From: Candidatus Dormiibacterota bacterium
GTDB lineage: Bacteria > Chloroflexota > Dormibacteria > Dormibacterales > Dormibacteraceae
Reading direction: 5' to 3'
Assembly: GCA_955652675.1 (NCBI GenBank)
Contig: CATPBP010000019.1
Span: 1 to 64,000, forward strand
Length of the DNA: 64,000 nucleotides
In this document: one piece after another, positions 32,703 to 40,838 of the stretch
Layout: each line of letters begins with the position of its first letter
How positions within the stretch are numbered: position 1 is the stretch's first letter
Notes under the pieces: generated by a model
Databases searched by the model: none
What the model saw: the letters and a program-made list of their open reading frames with translations, nothing else
Told to the model about the DNA's origin: nothing
Translations under genes and position numbers: made by a program

Positions 32703-34685
32703 CTAGCCCGCGCGGCTGTGTTGGCGGCGTTGTTTGCCGGAGACGTAGTCGACCAGGATGTACTCGCCCAGGCGCTCTGGGGAGACGAAGAAGGCCCGGC
32801 CCTTGTTGATGCGCGTCATCTGGTTTACGAACTCGGTCAGGTAGGGCCCGCGCTCGAGCATGAAGGTGTTGATGACGATCCGGTCCCTGGTGCACCGTCG
32901 CACCTCGCGCAGCGTCTCCTGGATGGTCCTGAAGGTTGGCGGGTAGGCGAAGAACACCCGGCCCCTTTCATCGAGGTGGGCAGTCGGCTCGCCGTCGGTG
33001 ACCATGATGATCTGCCGGTTCCCGCGGTGCCGGGCCAGCAGCGAGCGGCCAACCTGAAAGGCGTGCTGCATGTTGGTGCCGTAGACGTAGTCGTTGAGTG
33101 CGATGCCAGGAAGGCTGTGGGGCTTCAGCTCGACAGCGTGGTTCGAGAAGCCCACCACGTACAGCGTGTCCCGCGGAAACTGGGTTCGGATCAGCGAATC
33201 CAGCGCGATCGCCACCTTCTTGGCCGCCAGGAAACAGCCGCGCAGGAACATCGAGCGGCTCATGTCGATCATCAACACTGTGGACGCCTGGCTGGTGTGC
33301 TCGGTACGGTGCACCACGAAGTCGGGCGGCTCGATCTTCACCGGCACGCCCTTTCCCTGCCGCTCCAGCGAGTTGAAGAGCGTCTCCTTCATGTCGAGCA
33401 GGAAGGGGTCCCCGAACTCGTATAGCTTCAGCTCGTCCCCCGCGTCCACGCCCTGGCCCGTGGGGGTGATCCGGTGCTGGCCGATCCGGCTCTTCTTGAG
33501 CTGGTTGAAGATCTCTCGCAGCGCTCCCTGACCCACCCGGCGCATCCCCCGCGGGGTCAGCTCCAGCCGGCGGTCGCGCCGCTCCACGTAGCCGGCCTTC
33601 TCCAGCACCTCGGTGACCTGGCGCATCTGGTCGAGCTGCTGGCGCGCCTCCGGGCCGAGCATCTGCTCGGCCAGACTCCGGTCTATGTCGTCCAGCCTGA
33701 AGCTGCCCCGCTCCAGCTGCGACTCGAGCCTGTCCATCTGCTGCAGCCGCTCCATCAGGCCCATCGCCTGCTGCATGCTCATGGGCTCGTCGCCGAAGAA
33801 GGGGTAGCGCTCGGTCAGCTCCGAGGGAGGCGCCATCTGCTGCATGAGCGCGCCCAGCCTGGCCAGCTCGAGCCGGAGGGAATCGTCCTGCAGCAGCTGG
33901 TCCATCATGCGGCGGAGCTCGTCGCGAGCCGGTGGCGTCAGTGACTGCATAAGTGAGTTCATCTGCGCCATCTGCCGCTGCAGGTGCTCCAGCAGCTGGT
34001 CGAGCGTGTCGATGCCGGGCGGGAACATCTGGCCGTACTTCTGCATGAAGTCCCGGAACGAGGCCGAGGTGTCCAGGCCCTGCCGGCGCTGCTCGAGCAT
34101 CCGGTTCAGGTCGCGCACCATCTCGCGCACTGCCGAAAGGTCCTGCTGGGTCATTGACTGGATCGACTGCTTCATGCCCTGGAACATCTGGTTGAGCATC
34201 TGCTGCTGCAGCTGCTGGAGCAGCTGGTCGAACTTCTCCCGGGCCTCCTCGTCCATGAACTCGTACTGGCGAAGGCCCTTCATGCGGCCGCCCAGGTCCT
34301 CGGGAATCCTGTCGAGCTGGTTTCGCCGCTGCTTGGCCAGCTTCTCCATCAGCTTGCGATTCTCGGGCGGGCTCTCCGCCACCTTGCGGTCGATGCCCTG
34401 GCGCTCGGTGTCCACCACCTCCTGGAGCTGCTCGCGAATGGATTCGACAGTCGAGTCGAGGTCGTAGCGGGCAAGCTCCTGCTCGCGGCGCTCACGCAGC
34501 TCGCGAAGCAGCTGCTCGAGCCCCGGCATGTCCTCGTTCCCCCAGCGATAGAGCCGCTGCAGCGCGGAGCTCAAGTCGCCGTAGCTCATGAGGTCGTCCG
34601 AGAGCGCCTCCAGGACCTCGTCCGCGTCCGGCGCGTCCAGGTGCTGGGTGCCGTCCCACCGTGAGTACCGGAACCTGGCGGGCAT
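32703..34685 (-). CDS. VWA-domain protein with long Gln/Leu-rich helical N-terminus
   Basis: 660 residues. The N-terminal 430 are strongly helical and Gln/Met/Leu-rich (for example LLQQLQQQMLNQMFQGMKQS), likely coiled coil. The C-terminal VWA domain (about 450-640) has the MIDAS motif DMSRSM, a Thr in MVTDGEPT and a helical end. Such proteins usually work with a MoxR or magnesium-chelatase-like AAA ATPase to insert cofactors or remodel complexes. No AAA gene is present in the window. It follows the UPF0173 hydrolase gene by 50 nt on the same strand. Cytosolic; no signal peptide. Confidence 0.8.
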   Translation of the reverse strand: MPARFRYSRWDGTQHLDAPDADEVLEALSDDLMSYGDLSSALQRLYRWGNEDMPGLEQLLRELRERREQELARYDLDSTVESIREQLQEVVDTERQGIDRKVAESPPENRKLMEKLAKQRRNQLDRIPEDLGGRMKGLRQYEFMDEEAREKFDQLLQQLQQQMLNQMFQGMKQSIQSMTQQDLSAVREMVRDLNRMLEQRRQGLDTSASFRDFMQKYGQMFPPGIDTLDQLLEHLQRQMAQMNSLMQSLTPPARDELRRMMDQLLQDDSLRLELARLGALMQQMAPPSELTERYPFFGDEPMSMQQAMGLMERLQQMDRLESQLERGSFRLDDIDRSLAEQMLGPEARQQLDQMRQVTEVLEKAGYVERRDRRLELTPRGMRRVGQGALREIFNQLKKSRIGQHRITPTGQGVDAGDELKLYEFGDPFLLDMKETLFNSLERQGKGVPVKIEPPDFVVHRTEHTSQASTVLMIDMSRSMFLRGCFLAAKKVAIALDSLIRTQFPRDTLYVVGFSNHAVELKPHSLPGIALNDYVYGTNMQHAFQVGRSLLARHRGNRQIIMVTDGEPTAHLDERGRVFFAYPPTFRTIQETLREVRRCTRDRIVINTFMLERGPYLTEFVNQMTRINKGRAFFVSPERLGEYILVDYVSGKQRRQHSRAG

Positions 34686-34735
34686 GGAGTCTGATTACAA
34701 CCTTACAGGGTCCCGGCGGGAATGGGCCTCCGACA

Positions 34736-35446
34736 TCAGACCTCCGCGCCGGGCTGGATGTCGAGGACCTGGACGCCGGAGCCGACCAGCTCCTGCAGCT
34801 GGTTGGGGCGGCCGATGAGGGGCGGGAAGGTGCCGAAGTGCATGGGTACGACGGTCTTGACGCCCAGCAGCTCGACCGCCTTGGCGGCACGCTTGGGGCT
34901 CATCGTGTAGTAGTCACCGATCGGTAGGAAGGCGGCGTCGAGCGAGTGCAGCTCTCCGATCAGTCGCATGTCCCCGAAAACGTCGGTGTCACCGGCGAAG
35001 TAGATGGTGAAGCCGTTTTCGAACTCGACCACGTATCCCACTGCCTCGCCGCCGTACACCACCTGGTCACCGTCAGTGATGCCACAGGAGTGCTCAGCGT
35101 GCACCATCGTGACCCGTACGCCGTCGATGTCCTGGGTGCCGCCCTTGTTCATTGCATTGCCACCCGCACCCGGGAAGCCCTTGGAGCCGAGCCAGGTGGC
35201 CGTCTCGGGGATGGCCACCAGCTTGGGGGTCGTCCGCTTGCCGATCTCCAGGGCGTCGTGGATGTGATCGAAGTGCCCGTGGGTGATCAGCATCAGGTCG
35301 CAACGATCAACGGTCTTCAGGTGCTCCGGCGCCACCGGGTTGTTCATCACCCAGGCGTCCAGCAGGATTTCCTGGCCCTGGACGCTCCTCGCCCTCCAGG
35401 TGCCGTGCCCGATCCAGGTGAAGCTGACCTTGTCGTTGATCGCCAT
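34736..35446 (-). CDS. UPF0173-type metal-dependent hydrolase (MBL fold)
   Basis: 236 residues. THGHFDHIHDA is the zinc-binding motif; VHAEHSCGI, FAGDTDVFGDM and MHFGTFPPL supply the remaining ligands in the order typical of UPF0173/YtkL-like hydrolases. Substrate unknown. The start has a clear AAGGAGA ribosome binding site. It sits just upstream of the VWA gene and may be cotranscribed. Confidence 0.87.
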   Translation of the reverse strand: MAINDKVSFTWIGHGTWRARSVQGQEILLDAWVMNNPVAPEHLKTVDRCDLMLITHGHFDHIHDALEIGKRTTPKLVAIPETATWLGSKGFPGAGGNAMNKGGTQDIDGVRVTMVHAEHSCGITDGDQVVYGGEAVGYVVEFENGFTIYFAGDTDVFGDMRLIGELHSLDAAFLPIGDYYTMSPKRAAKAVELLGVKTVVPMHFGTFPPLIGRPNQLQELVGSGVQVLDIQPGAEV

Positions 35447-35575
35447 CTGCGCTCTCCTTTGCTGGGATGTGGCCCGGCCACCAAGCCTAGGCCAGCTGAG
35501 CGACCGCCCGAAGGCTCCGCCGCTGAAGCAACCCGATCGCGCCCTCCAGTTCGCGGAGTTCGGTGATCAGCGAAC

Positions 35576-35581
35576 TACCAT
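35576..35581 (+). promoter_or_regulatory. Putative -10 element TACCAT of the carboxylase gene
   Basis: TACCAT ends 7 nt before GTG 35589; identical in sequence and spacing to the element before the VOC gene. Confidence 0.5.
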
Positions 35582-35588
35582 AGGTCAC

Positions 35589-37244
35589 GTGGCGGAACGG
35601 GCAAAACGGGAGCAGAAGCCGCGTGGCCTGAGCCCGGTCAGGCGGACCAAGCCAAAGCCCTCAGGCTCCCGCGAGGCCCCGGAGCTGCGGCCGGCCACGG
35701 CAGCCGAGCAGAAGCTGGACAAGTTCCGCAAACGGCGCTACGAGGTGCTCCACCAGGAGACCGCGCCGGCGCGCAAGCGGCGGGCCGAAGGCAAGCCTGG
35801 AGCCAGGGAAAGGATCAACGCGATGCTGGACCCCGGCAGCTTCGTGGAGCTCGACATGTTCGCCACGGCGCGGGCCACTGGATTCGGCATGGAGGAGCGG
35901 CGCGCACCGGGCGACGGCGTGGTGGTGGGCTTCGGGACCGTGGACGGCCGGGAGGTGGCCGTCTATGCCTATGACCCCACGGTGCTCGGAGGATCGCTGG
36001 GCGAGGTGACCGCCGAGAAGATCGTCAAAGTGCAGGAGCTGGCTCTGCGCAACCGGATCCCCATAGTCGGCATCAACGATTCCGGCGGGGCCCGGATCCA
36101 GGAAGGGGTGGTGGCGCTGGCAGGCTACGCGGACATCTTCTTCCGCAACGTGCGCGCCTCGGGCGTCATCCCACAGGTGAGCGTGATCGCCGGCCCCTGC
36201 ACGGGCGGCGCCGTCTACTCACCGGCGATCACGGACTTCATCTTCATCGTGGCCGGCTCCGGGTACATGTTCATCACTGGACCCGAGGTGGTGAAGGTCA
36301 CCACGGGCGAGGAGGTCACCTTCGACCAGCTTGGCGGCGGCGAGGTTCACAACACCCAGTCCGGAGTCGCGCACTTCCTCTCCCAGGACGAGGCCGACTG
36401 CTGGAGCGGGGTGCGCCGGCTGCTCTCCTACCTCCCCTCCAGCAACGCCGAGCAGCCGCCCTTCCGGCCCACCGCCGACGACCTGGAGCGAGGCGACCCG
36501 GAGCTGCAGACGCTGGTGCCCGAGAGCCCCAACCAGCCCTACGACATGCGCGAGGTGGTGACGCGGCTGCTGGACGACCGCCAGTTCCTGGAGGTGCAGC
36601 CCTTCTTCGCCCAGAACATCGTGGTCGGCTTTGGCCGCCTGGGCGGCCACGTGGTGGGGGTGGTCGGCAACCAGCCCAAGGTGCTGGCGGGCGCCATCGA
36701 CATCAAGGCGTCGACCAAGGCGGCTCGCTTCATCCGCTTCTGCGATGCCTTCAACGTGCCCATCCTGTCCCTGGTCGACGTGCCCGGCTACCTGCCCGGC
36801 ACCGCCCAGGAGCACGAGGGGATCATCCGGCACGGGGCCAAGCTGCTCTACGCCTACGCCGAGGCGACCGTGCCCAAGCTGGCAGTGATCGCTCGCAAGG
36901 ACTACGGCGGGGCGTACTGCGTGATGTCGCCCAAGCAGATGGGTTCCGATCTCAACCTGGCGTGGCCGACGGCTGAGATCGCGGTTATGGGCCCGGAGGC
37001 GGCGGTGAACGTCATCTACCGCCGCGAGTTGAACAAGGCTGAAGACCCGGCGGCGCGCCGCGCCCAGCTGGTCGCGGAGTACACCGCCCGGTTCGCAAAC
37101 CCCTACGTCGCCGCCGAGCGCGGCTACGTCGACGGAGTCATCGAGCCGCGGGAGACCCGGCGCGAGCTGATCCGCGGCCTTCGCCTCTGCCTACGCAAAC
37201 AGGTCGAACGCCCCGCCAGAAAGCACGGGAATATCCCTCTTTAA
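35589..37244 (+). CDS. Acyl-CoA (propionyl-CoA) carboxylase beta subunit, carboxyltransferase
   Basis: 551 residues. Transfers CO2 from carboxybiotin to acetyl- or propionyl-CoA. The two crotonase-like halves show GINDSGGARIQEGV and IAGPCTGGAVYSPA (first oxyanion hole), then LVDVPGYLPGTAQEH and KDYGGAYCVMSPK (second), the classic AccD5/PccB signature. The first 45 residues are a basic, proline-containing extension. The biotinylated alpha subunit and epsilon subunit are not in the window; birA is at 62.1 kb. GTG 35589 is chosen by the -10 hexamer 7 nt upstream. Confidence 0.93.
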   Translation: MAERAKREQKPRGLSPVRRTKPKPSGSREAPELRPATAAEQKLDKFRKRRYEVLHQETAPARKRRAEGKPGARERINAMLDPGSFVELDMFATARATGFGMEERRAPGDGVVVGFGTVDGREVAVYAYDPTVLGGSLGEVTAEKIVKVQELALRNRIPIVGINDSGGARIQEGVVALAGYADIFFRNVRASGVIPQVSVIAGPCTGGAVYSPAITDFIFIVAGSGYMFITGPEVVKVTTGEEVTFDQLGGGEVHNTQSGVAHFLSQDEADCWSGVRRLLSYLPSSNAEQPPFRPTADDLERGDPELQTLVPESPNQPYDMREVVTRLLDDRQFLEVQPFFAQNIVVGFGRLGGHVVGVVGNQPKVLAGAIDIKASTKAARFIRFCDAFNVPILSLVDVPGYLPGTAQEHEGIIRHGAKLLYAYAEATVPKLAVIARKDYGGAYCVMSPKQMGSDLNLAWPTAEIAVMGPEAAVNVIYRRELNKAEDPAARRAQLVAEYTARFANPYVAAERGYVDGVIEPRETRRELIRGLRLCLRKQVERPARKHGNIPL

Positions 37245-37250
37245 AGAAAA

Positions 37251-37288
37251 TTCCCCCCCTTTCCGGGGGAGGGCGCGGCAGGGGGCCT
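37251..37288. repeat. GC-rich palindromic repeat, copy f
   Basis: CCCCCCC, loop, GGGGGAGGG, then CGCGGCAGGGGGCC. Its reverse complement aligns with copies c and e including the tail. It lies 7 nt after the carboxylase stop and is inverted relative to copy e, 58 bp away. Confidence 0.65.
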
Positions 37289-37331
37289 CTTTCTTGGGCA
37301 GCCAAGCTTGCACCGATCGCACTGAATTCAA

Positions 37332-38639
37332 TTACTCGCTCGGATACCCCCTCCCCAACCCTCCCCGCACGGGGGAGGGAAGTTCGGTGTCTGTCTGTTC
37401 GCGGGGGCCGCGGGCGGCGGGCCAGATCACGGCAAGGCTGGCGCCCCCTTCGGGCGACTCGCCGACCCGCCAGCGTCCACGCGTGGCCTGCACCACAGCG
37501 CCGGCGATGGACAGGCCGAGGCCGCTGCCGCGGCCGTCGTCGGTGAGGCGGTGGAAGCGCTCGAAGATCCGCTCCCGCTCGCTGGGAGGAATACCTGGAC
37601 CGCTGTCCTCAACGCGCAGCGTCACCTGGCCGTCTTTGCCCTCCACGGCAACCCCGACCGTGCCGCCTTCGGGTGTATACCGGCAGGCGTTGTCGATCAG
37701 CACTCCGAGCAAGCGGTCGATCCATTCCGGCGGCGCCAGCACCAGCCCCTGCCGGCCAGCATCGTTCTGGAGCGTGAACCTGAGCCGGCGCTGCTCGGCG
37801 AGCGCGCGGAAGCGCTCCACCGCGTCGGTGGCCAGCTCGCCGATGTCCAGGACCTCGGACTTTGGACGTCCAGGCAGGGTGTCGAAGCGGGCCAGCCAGA
37901 GCAGGTCGTCCACCAGCCGGTGCAGCCGCTTGCTCTCCCCGCCGATGTTTTCGATCGTCTCCCGATAGGAGGACGCGCCCCGCTCCTGCAGCAGGGCCAG
38001 CGAGACCTCCGCCTCGATCACCTGGAGAGGCGTCCGAAGCTCATGGGAGGCATCCGCGGTGAACTCGAGCAGGCGGCGGCGAGCGCGGTCCACCGGCGCG
38101 GCGCTCCACCGCCCGATGGCCAGCGCGGCCAGAAACACGAGGACCAGGAGGGGCACTCCGACGACCAACGCTTCGACCAGCAGGGCTCTGGTGGCGTAGT
38201 CGATGTAGTCGGCCGAGGCGCCGACGATCAGCCAGCCGTTGCCCAGGGGGCCTCCGGCCAGACGAAGCGAGTGATTCTGGATTCGGGCCGGCGTAGGCGA
38301 CTGGACGTGGAGGTACCGAGACGGGAGGGAAGGCGCCGTCGGAGCGGTCAGCACCTGGCCGTCGGGAGAGACTATCCAGATCGTCGTCTGGTTGATCTCT
38401 CGCTGCGACTGATCGGGTGACGGCCGGCCCTGGGCCCGGTCGAGGGCCAGCAGCGGCCTCGCCTGCAGGGAGCTCAGCTCCGCGGCGACGTTCTGGTCGA
38501 GCTGCTGGGTCAGGCTGTTGTTGACCAGCACCACGATGCCGAGCGCTGCGACCGCGTAGAGGACGGCGGCGATCAGGGTCGCGATCGCCGCAACCCGAGC
38601 CGCCGCCCAGAGCGGGCTGTCGGGTCGGGGCCGCATCAC
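37332..38639 (-). CDS. Sensor histidine kinase
   Basis: 435 residues. TM helices at about 14-38 and 152-175 enclose a 110-residue extracytoplasmic sensor. Only about 20 residues separate TM2 from the H-box (ASHELRTPL, His199), so the usual HAMP linker is missing or vestigial. The ATPase domain has the N-box (LIDNACRYTPEGG), G1 (VEDSGPGI), F-box (FERFHR) and G2 (GSGLGLSI). The last residues (ELPSPVRGGLGRGYPSE) are encoded by palindromic repeat copy e. The start overlaps the response-regulator stop by 4 nt. Confidence 0.9.
   Translation of the reverse strand: MMRPRPDSPLWAAARVAAIATLIAAVLYAVAALGIVVLVNNSLTQQLDQNVAAELSSLQARPLLALDRAQGRPSPDQSQREINQTTIWIVSPDGQVLTAPTAPSLPSRYLHVQSPTPARIQNHSLRLAGGPLGNGWLIVGASADYIDYATRALLVEALVVGVPLLVLVFLAALAIGRWSAAPVDRARRRLLEFTADASHELRTPLQVIEAEVSLALLQERGASSYRETIENIGGESKRLHRLVDDLLWLARFDTLPGRPKSEVLDIGELATDAVERFRALAEQRRLRFTLQNDAGRQGLVLAPPEWIDRLLGVLIDNACRYTPEGGTVGVAVEGKDGQVTLRVEDSGPGIPPSERERIFERFHRLTDDGRGSGLGLSIAGAVVQATRGRWRVGESPEGGASLAVIWPAARGPREQTDTELPSPVRGGLGRGYPSE
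37346..37383. repeat. GC-rich palindromic repeat, copy e, inside the histidine-kinase 3' end
   Basis: CCCCCTCCCCAACCCTCCCC (plus), then GCACGGGGGAGGG. The core is an 8-bp hairpin. The kinase frame reads through it, adding a Pro/Gly/Arg tail after the end of the ATPase domain. Confidence 0.75.
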
Positions 38640-39304
38640 CCCGGCACCAGCCGGTAACCGGCTCCCCGTACGGTCAGAAGCTGCACGTCGGCGCCCGAGA
38701 GCTTATGACGCAGGTGGCCCACGTGCACGTCGATGGTGTTCGAGCCGAGCGCGTCGCCCTCGTCGTCCCAGGCGTGCCGTGCGATCGTGAGCCGGTCCAC
38801 TGCCGCCGGCGACCGCCGCATCAGCAGCTCCGCGATCGCCAGCTCCCGACCTGTCAACTGCAGGGCTTTGCCGTTCAGAGAGGCCGTCCGGCTGCCCGGG
38901 TCGAGGCGGAGAGAGCCGATCGTGAGGACCGGACTTCCCACGTCACGCGGGCGCCGTAGGAGCGCCCGCAGTCTGGCCAGCAGCTCCGGGAAGTTCACCG
39001 GCTTGACGAGGTAGTCGTCTGCTCCGGCGTCCAGCCCGGTCACCTTGTCCTCGGTCGTGTCGCGGGCGGTGAGCATGAGCATCGAGGTCGGGATCCCAAG
39101 CCTACGGGCCTGTCTGATCACCTCGTCCCCTGGCAGGCCCGGGAGCCGCCAGTCGATGATGGCCGCGGCGTAGCCGTAGAGGCGAAGGAGATGGAGGGCA
39201 TCGTCGCCCCTGGTGGCCGTGTCGAGCACGTAGCCCTGCTCGCGCAGGCCTCGCTCCAGCACGGACAGCAGTGCCCGATCGTCCTCGGCGATGAGGATCC
39301 TCAC
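38636..39304 (-). CDS. OmpR/PhoB-family response regulator
   Basis: 222 residues. Receiver domain with acidic pocket EDD (7-9), phosphoacceptor Asp51 (IIDWRLPG) and Lys101 (LVKPVN). The C-terminal winged helix (about 128-220) has LTGRELAIAELLMRR and the recognition segment SNTIDVHVGHLRHKL, ending in VRGAGYRLV. It is cotranscribed with the histidine kinase (4-nt overlap) and is the probable target of its phosphate. Two direct-repeat boxes upstream (39385-39401 and 39447-39463) suggest autoregulation. Confidence 0.93.
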   Translation of the reverse strand: MRILIAEDDRALLSVLERGLREQGYVLDTATRGDDALHLLRLYGYAAAIIDWRLPGLPGDEVIRQARRLGIPTSMLMLTARDTTEDKVTGLDAGADDYLVKPVNFPELLARLRALLRRPRDVGSPVLTIGSLRLDPGSRTASLNGKALQLTGRELAIAELLMRRSPAAVDRLTIARHAWDDEGDALGSNTIDVHVGHLRHKLSGADVQLLTVRGAGYRLVPG

Positions 39305-39384
39305 CGGGCCGGCCCCCGGCGGCCAGCGCTCGGAACCCCTGCCATCACCGTATGGTCCACCCTCCGGGATTCTCGCTCCACAGC

Positions 39385-39401
39385 GTGAAGCCAGCGTGAA
39401 G
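39385..39401 (-). promoter_or_regulatory. Response-regulator box 1: CTTCAC-N5-CTTCAC (reverse)
   Basis: GTGAAG CCAGC GTGAAG on plus, i.e. CTTCAC repeated at 11-bp spacing on minus, about 80 nt upstream of the response-regulator gene. Eleven-bp direct repeats are the standard layout of OmpR/PhoB-family sites. Confidence 0.6.
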
Positions 39402-39446
39402 GTATCTCCAGCATCCCGCGTGCGCCCAGGCGGCCGGACGGAGACG

Positions 39447-39463
39447 CTTCACAAATTCTTCAC
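39447..39463 (+). promoter_or_regulatory. Response-regulator box 2: CTTCAC-N5-CTTCAC
   Basis: CTTCAC AAATT CTTCAC on plus, the same sequence and spacing as box 1 but in opposite orientation, 45 bp away. It lies between the two-component operon and the gene-poor stretch before the PAP2 gene. Confidence 0.6.
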
Positions 39464-39715
39464 CCAGCCCCGACTAGCGTGTCGAAAGACACCATGCAGC
39501 CCACTAGCAGACGAAGCGGATGAGCTACCGGAGCCTCTTGTGATCAGGAGCGCGCGCTTTCTGCTGGCCGGGGACTGCTGATTCCGCCAACTCTGCTCCA
39601 CCCCCTCCCTGTGCCGGCGGCGGCCGTGTCCGCCGCCGGCCTCCAAGCGTCCTGGAACAGGTTTTCATCCTCTTGATCTTTTGCTCGCGGTCACTGGATA
39701 TGCTGTCGACCTGCT
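39464..39715. other. Gene-free upstream region of the PAP2 gene with hairpin
   Basis: No coding sequence longer than a few codons. It contains GTGTC-GAAA-GACAC (39479-39492) and a perfect 11-bp GC hairpin, GCCGGCGGCGG / CCGCCGCCGGC (39613-39640). TATGCT (39699-39704) could be the -10 of the PAP2 gene, 11 nt before GTG 39716. Confidence 0.5.
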
Positions 39716-40798
39716 GTGTCGCCCCCAACCTCGCCACAGACCGAGCCGCACGCTGAACCCATGGACGATCCCGTCGTGCACGCGCCGGGCCGAAGCGAGA
39801 AAGCGGGGGAACTGGCATGGCGCGGCGACATCGAGCGAGCCGGGGAAGCCGGCCAAAACGGCCGAGAAGCCGGGCTCTTAAGCCGCCCGGCGTGTGCCTC
39901 GTTGCTGTTCAGCCGGCTCGTCAGGTGGCGTCCTCAAGCGCGAACCCTGGTCCTGATCACAGTCGCCTACCTGGCTCTTTGCAGCGCCGTCCTCATCCTG
40001 CGGCGGATGGACATCTCGCCCGAGTACCTGTTCGTACTGCTGCTGCCGATCGCGGTCATGAGCGGTCGCTTCTGGGGCTTCTTCAAGGACTGGGTTCCCT
40101 TCGTGGTGCTGCTCCTCTCCTGGGAGGCGATGCGCGGGATCGCGCCTCTGCTCGGAATGCCGGTGCACAACGGCGCGCTCATCTCCGAAAGGTGGCTTTT
40201 CGCCGATCACCTTCCCACGATCCTGCTCCAGAACCTGCTGGAACGCGGGTGGCTGGGGCAGGTGACCGACTACACGGCGGCGATCGTCTATTTCTGCCAT
40301 TTCCCGGTGACACTGGGAGTCGCGGTGGTGCTCTGGCTGGTCGACCGCGACCAGTTCCTTCGCTATGCGGGCACGCTCCTGGGTATGGGTTTCGTGGCCT
40401 TCCTCTTCTGTCTCATGGTGCCCACGGCGCCACCCTGGTACGCAGCCAACCAGGGGTTGATCACCGGGATGCAGCACGTGCTGAGTTACACGCTTCCGAG
40501 CAAGCTGAGCGCCTACTCCCAGCTGCTCAATCCCAACCCGGTGGCAGCCCTTCCCTCGCTGCACGCGGCCTTTGCGTTCCTGGGCTACCTGGCCGTCTCC
40601 AAGGTGTACCCCCGAGCCTCCTGGATCATGCTCGCCTGGTGCCTGGCCGTCTGGTTGAGCGTGGTCTACCTGGGCGAGCACTACGTGGTCGACGTGGTGG
40701 CCGGCGTGGGACTGGCGGGTGCCTCCTGGGCGCTCAGCCGCCGGTTCTTTGCTCCCCGCCCGGCAGCTCTCCGCTCCGCCAGCGTCAACGCCGGCTGA
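39716..40798 (+). CDS. PAP2-superfamily membrane phosphatase / inositolphosphotransferase-like
   Basis: 360 residues. About 60 polar residues precede six or so membrane helices. The PAP2 motifs are PSLHAAFAFLGY (C2, catalytic His) and GEHYVVDVVAGVG (C3, His nucleophile and Asp). The C1 motif KX6RP is not obvious, as in the PAP2_3/Aur1-type branch that moves phosphoinositol or phosphatidyl groups. Likely acts on lipid phosphates in the inner membrane. GTG 39716 is used; ATG 39761 is an alternative. Whether the boxes at 39385-39463 control this gene is open. Confidence 0.75.
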   Translation: MSPPTSPQTEPHAEPMDDPVVHAPGRSEKAGELAWRGDIERAGEAGQNGREAGLLSRPACASLLFSRLVRWRPQARTLVLITVAYLALCSAVLILRRMDISPEYLFVLLLPIAVMSGRFWGFFKDWVPFVVLLLSWEAMRGIAPLLGMPVHNGALISERWLFADHLPTILLQNLLERGWLGQVTDYTAAIVYFCHFPVTLGVAVVLWLVDRDQFLRYAGTLLGMGFVAFLFCLMVPTAPPWYAANQGLITGMQHVLSYTLPSKLSAYSQLLNPNPVAALPSLHAAFAFLGYLAVSKVYPRASWIMLAWCLAVWLSVVYLGEHYVVDVVAGVGLAGASWALSRRFFAPRPAALRSASVNAG

Positions 40799-40826
40799 CC
40801 GACCGGCACCTCCCTTCGGCCCGATC

Positions 40827-40832
40827 TAGATT
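40827..40832 (+). promoter_or_regulatory. Putative -10 element TAGATT of apbE
   Basis: TAGATT ends 6 nt before GTG 40839; the gap to the PAP2 stop is only 40 nt. Confidence 0.5.
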
Positions 40833-40838
40833 GGCCCC

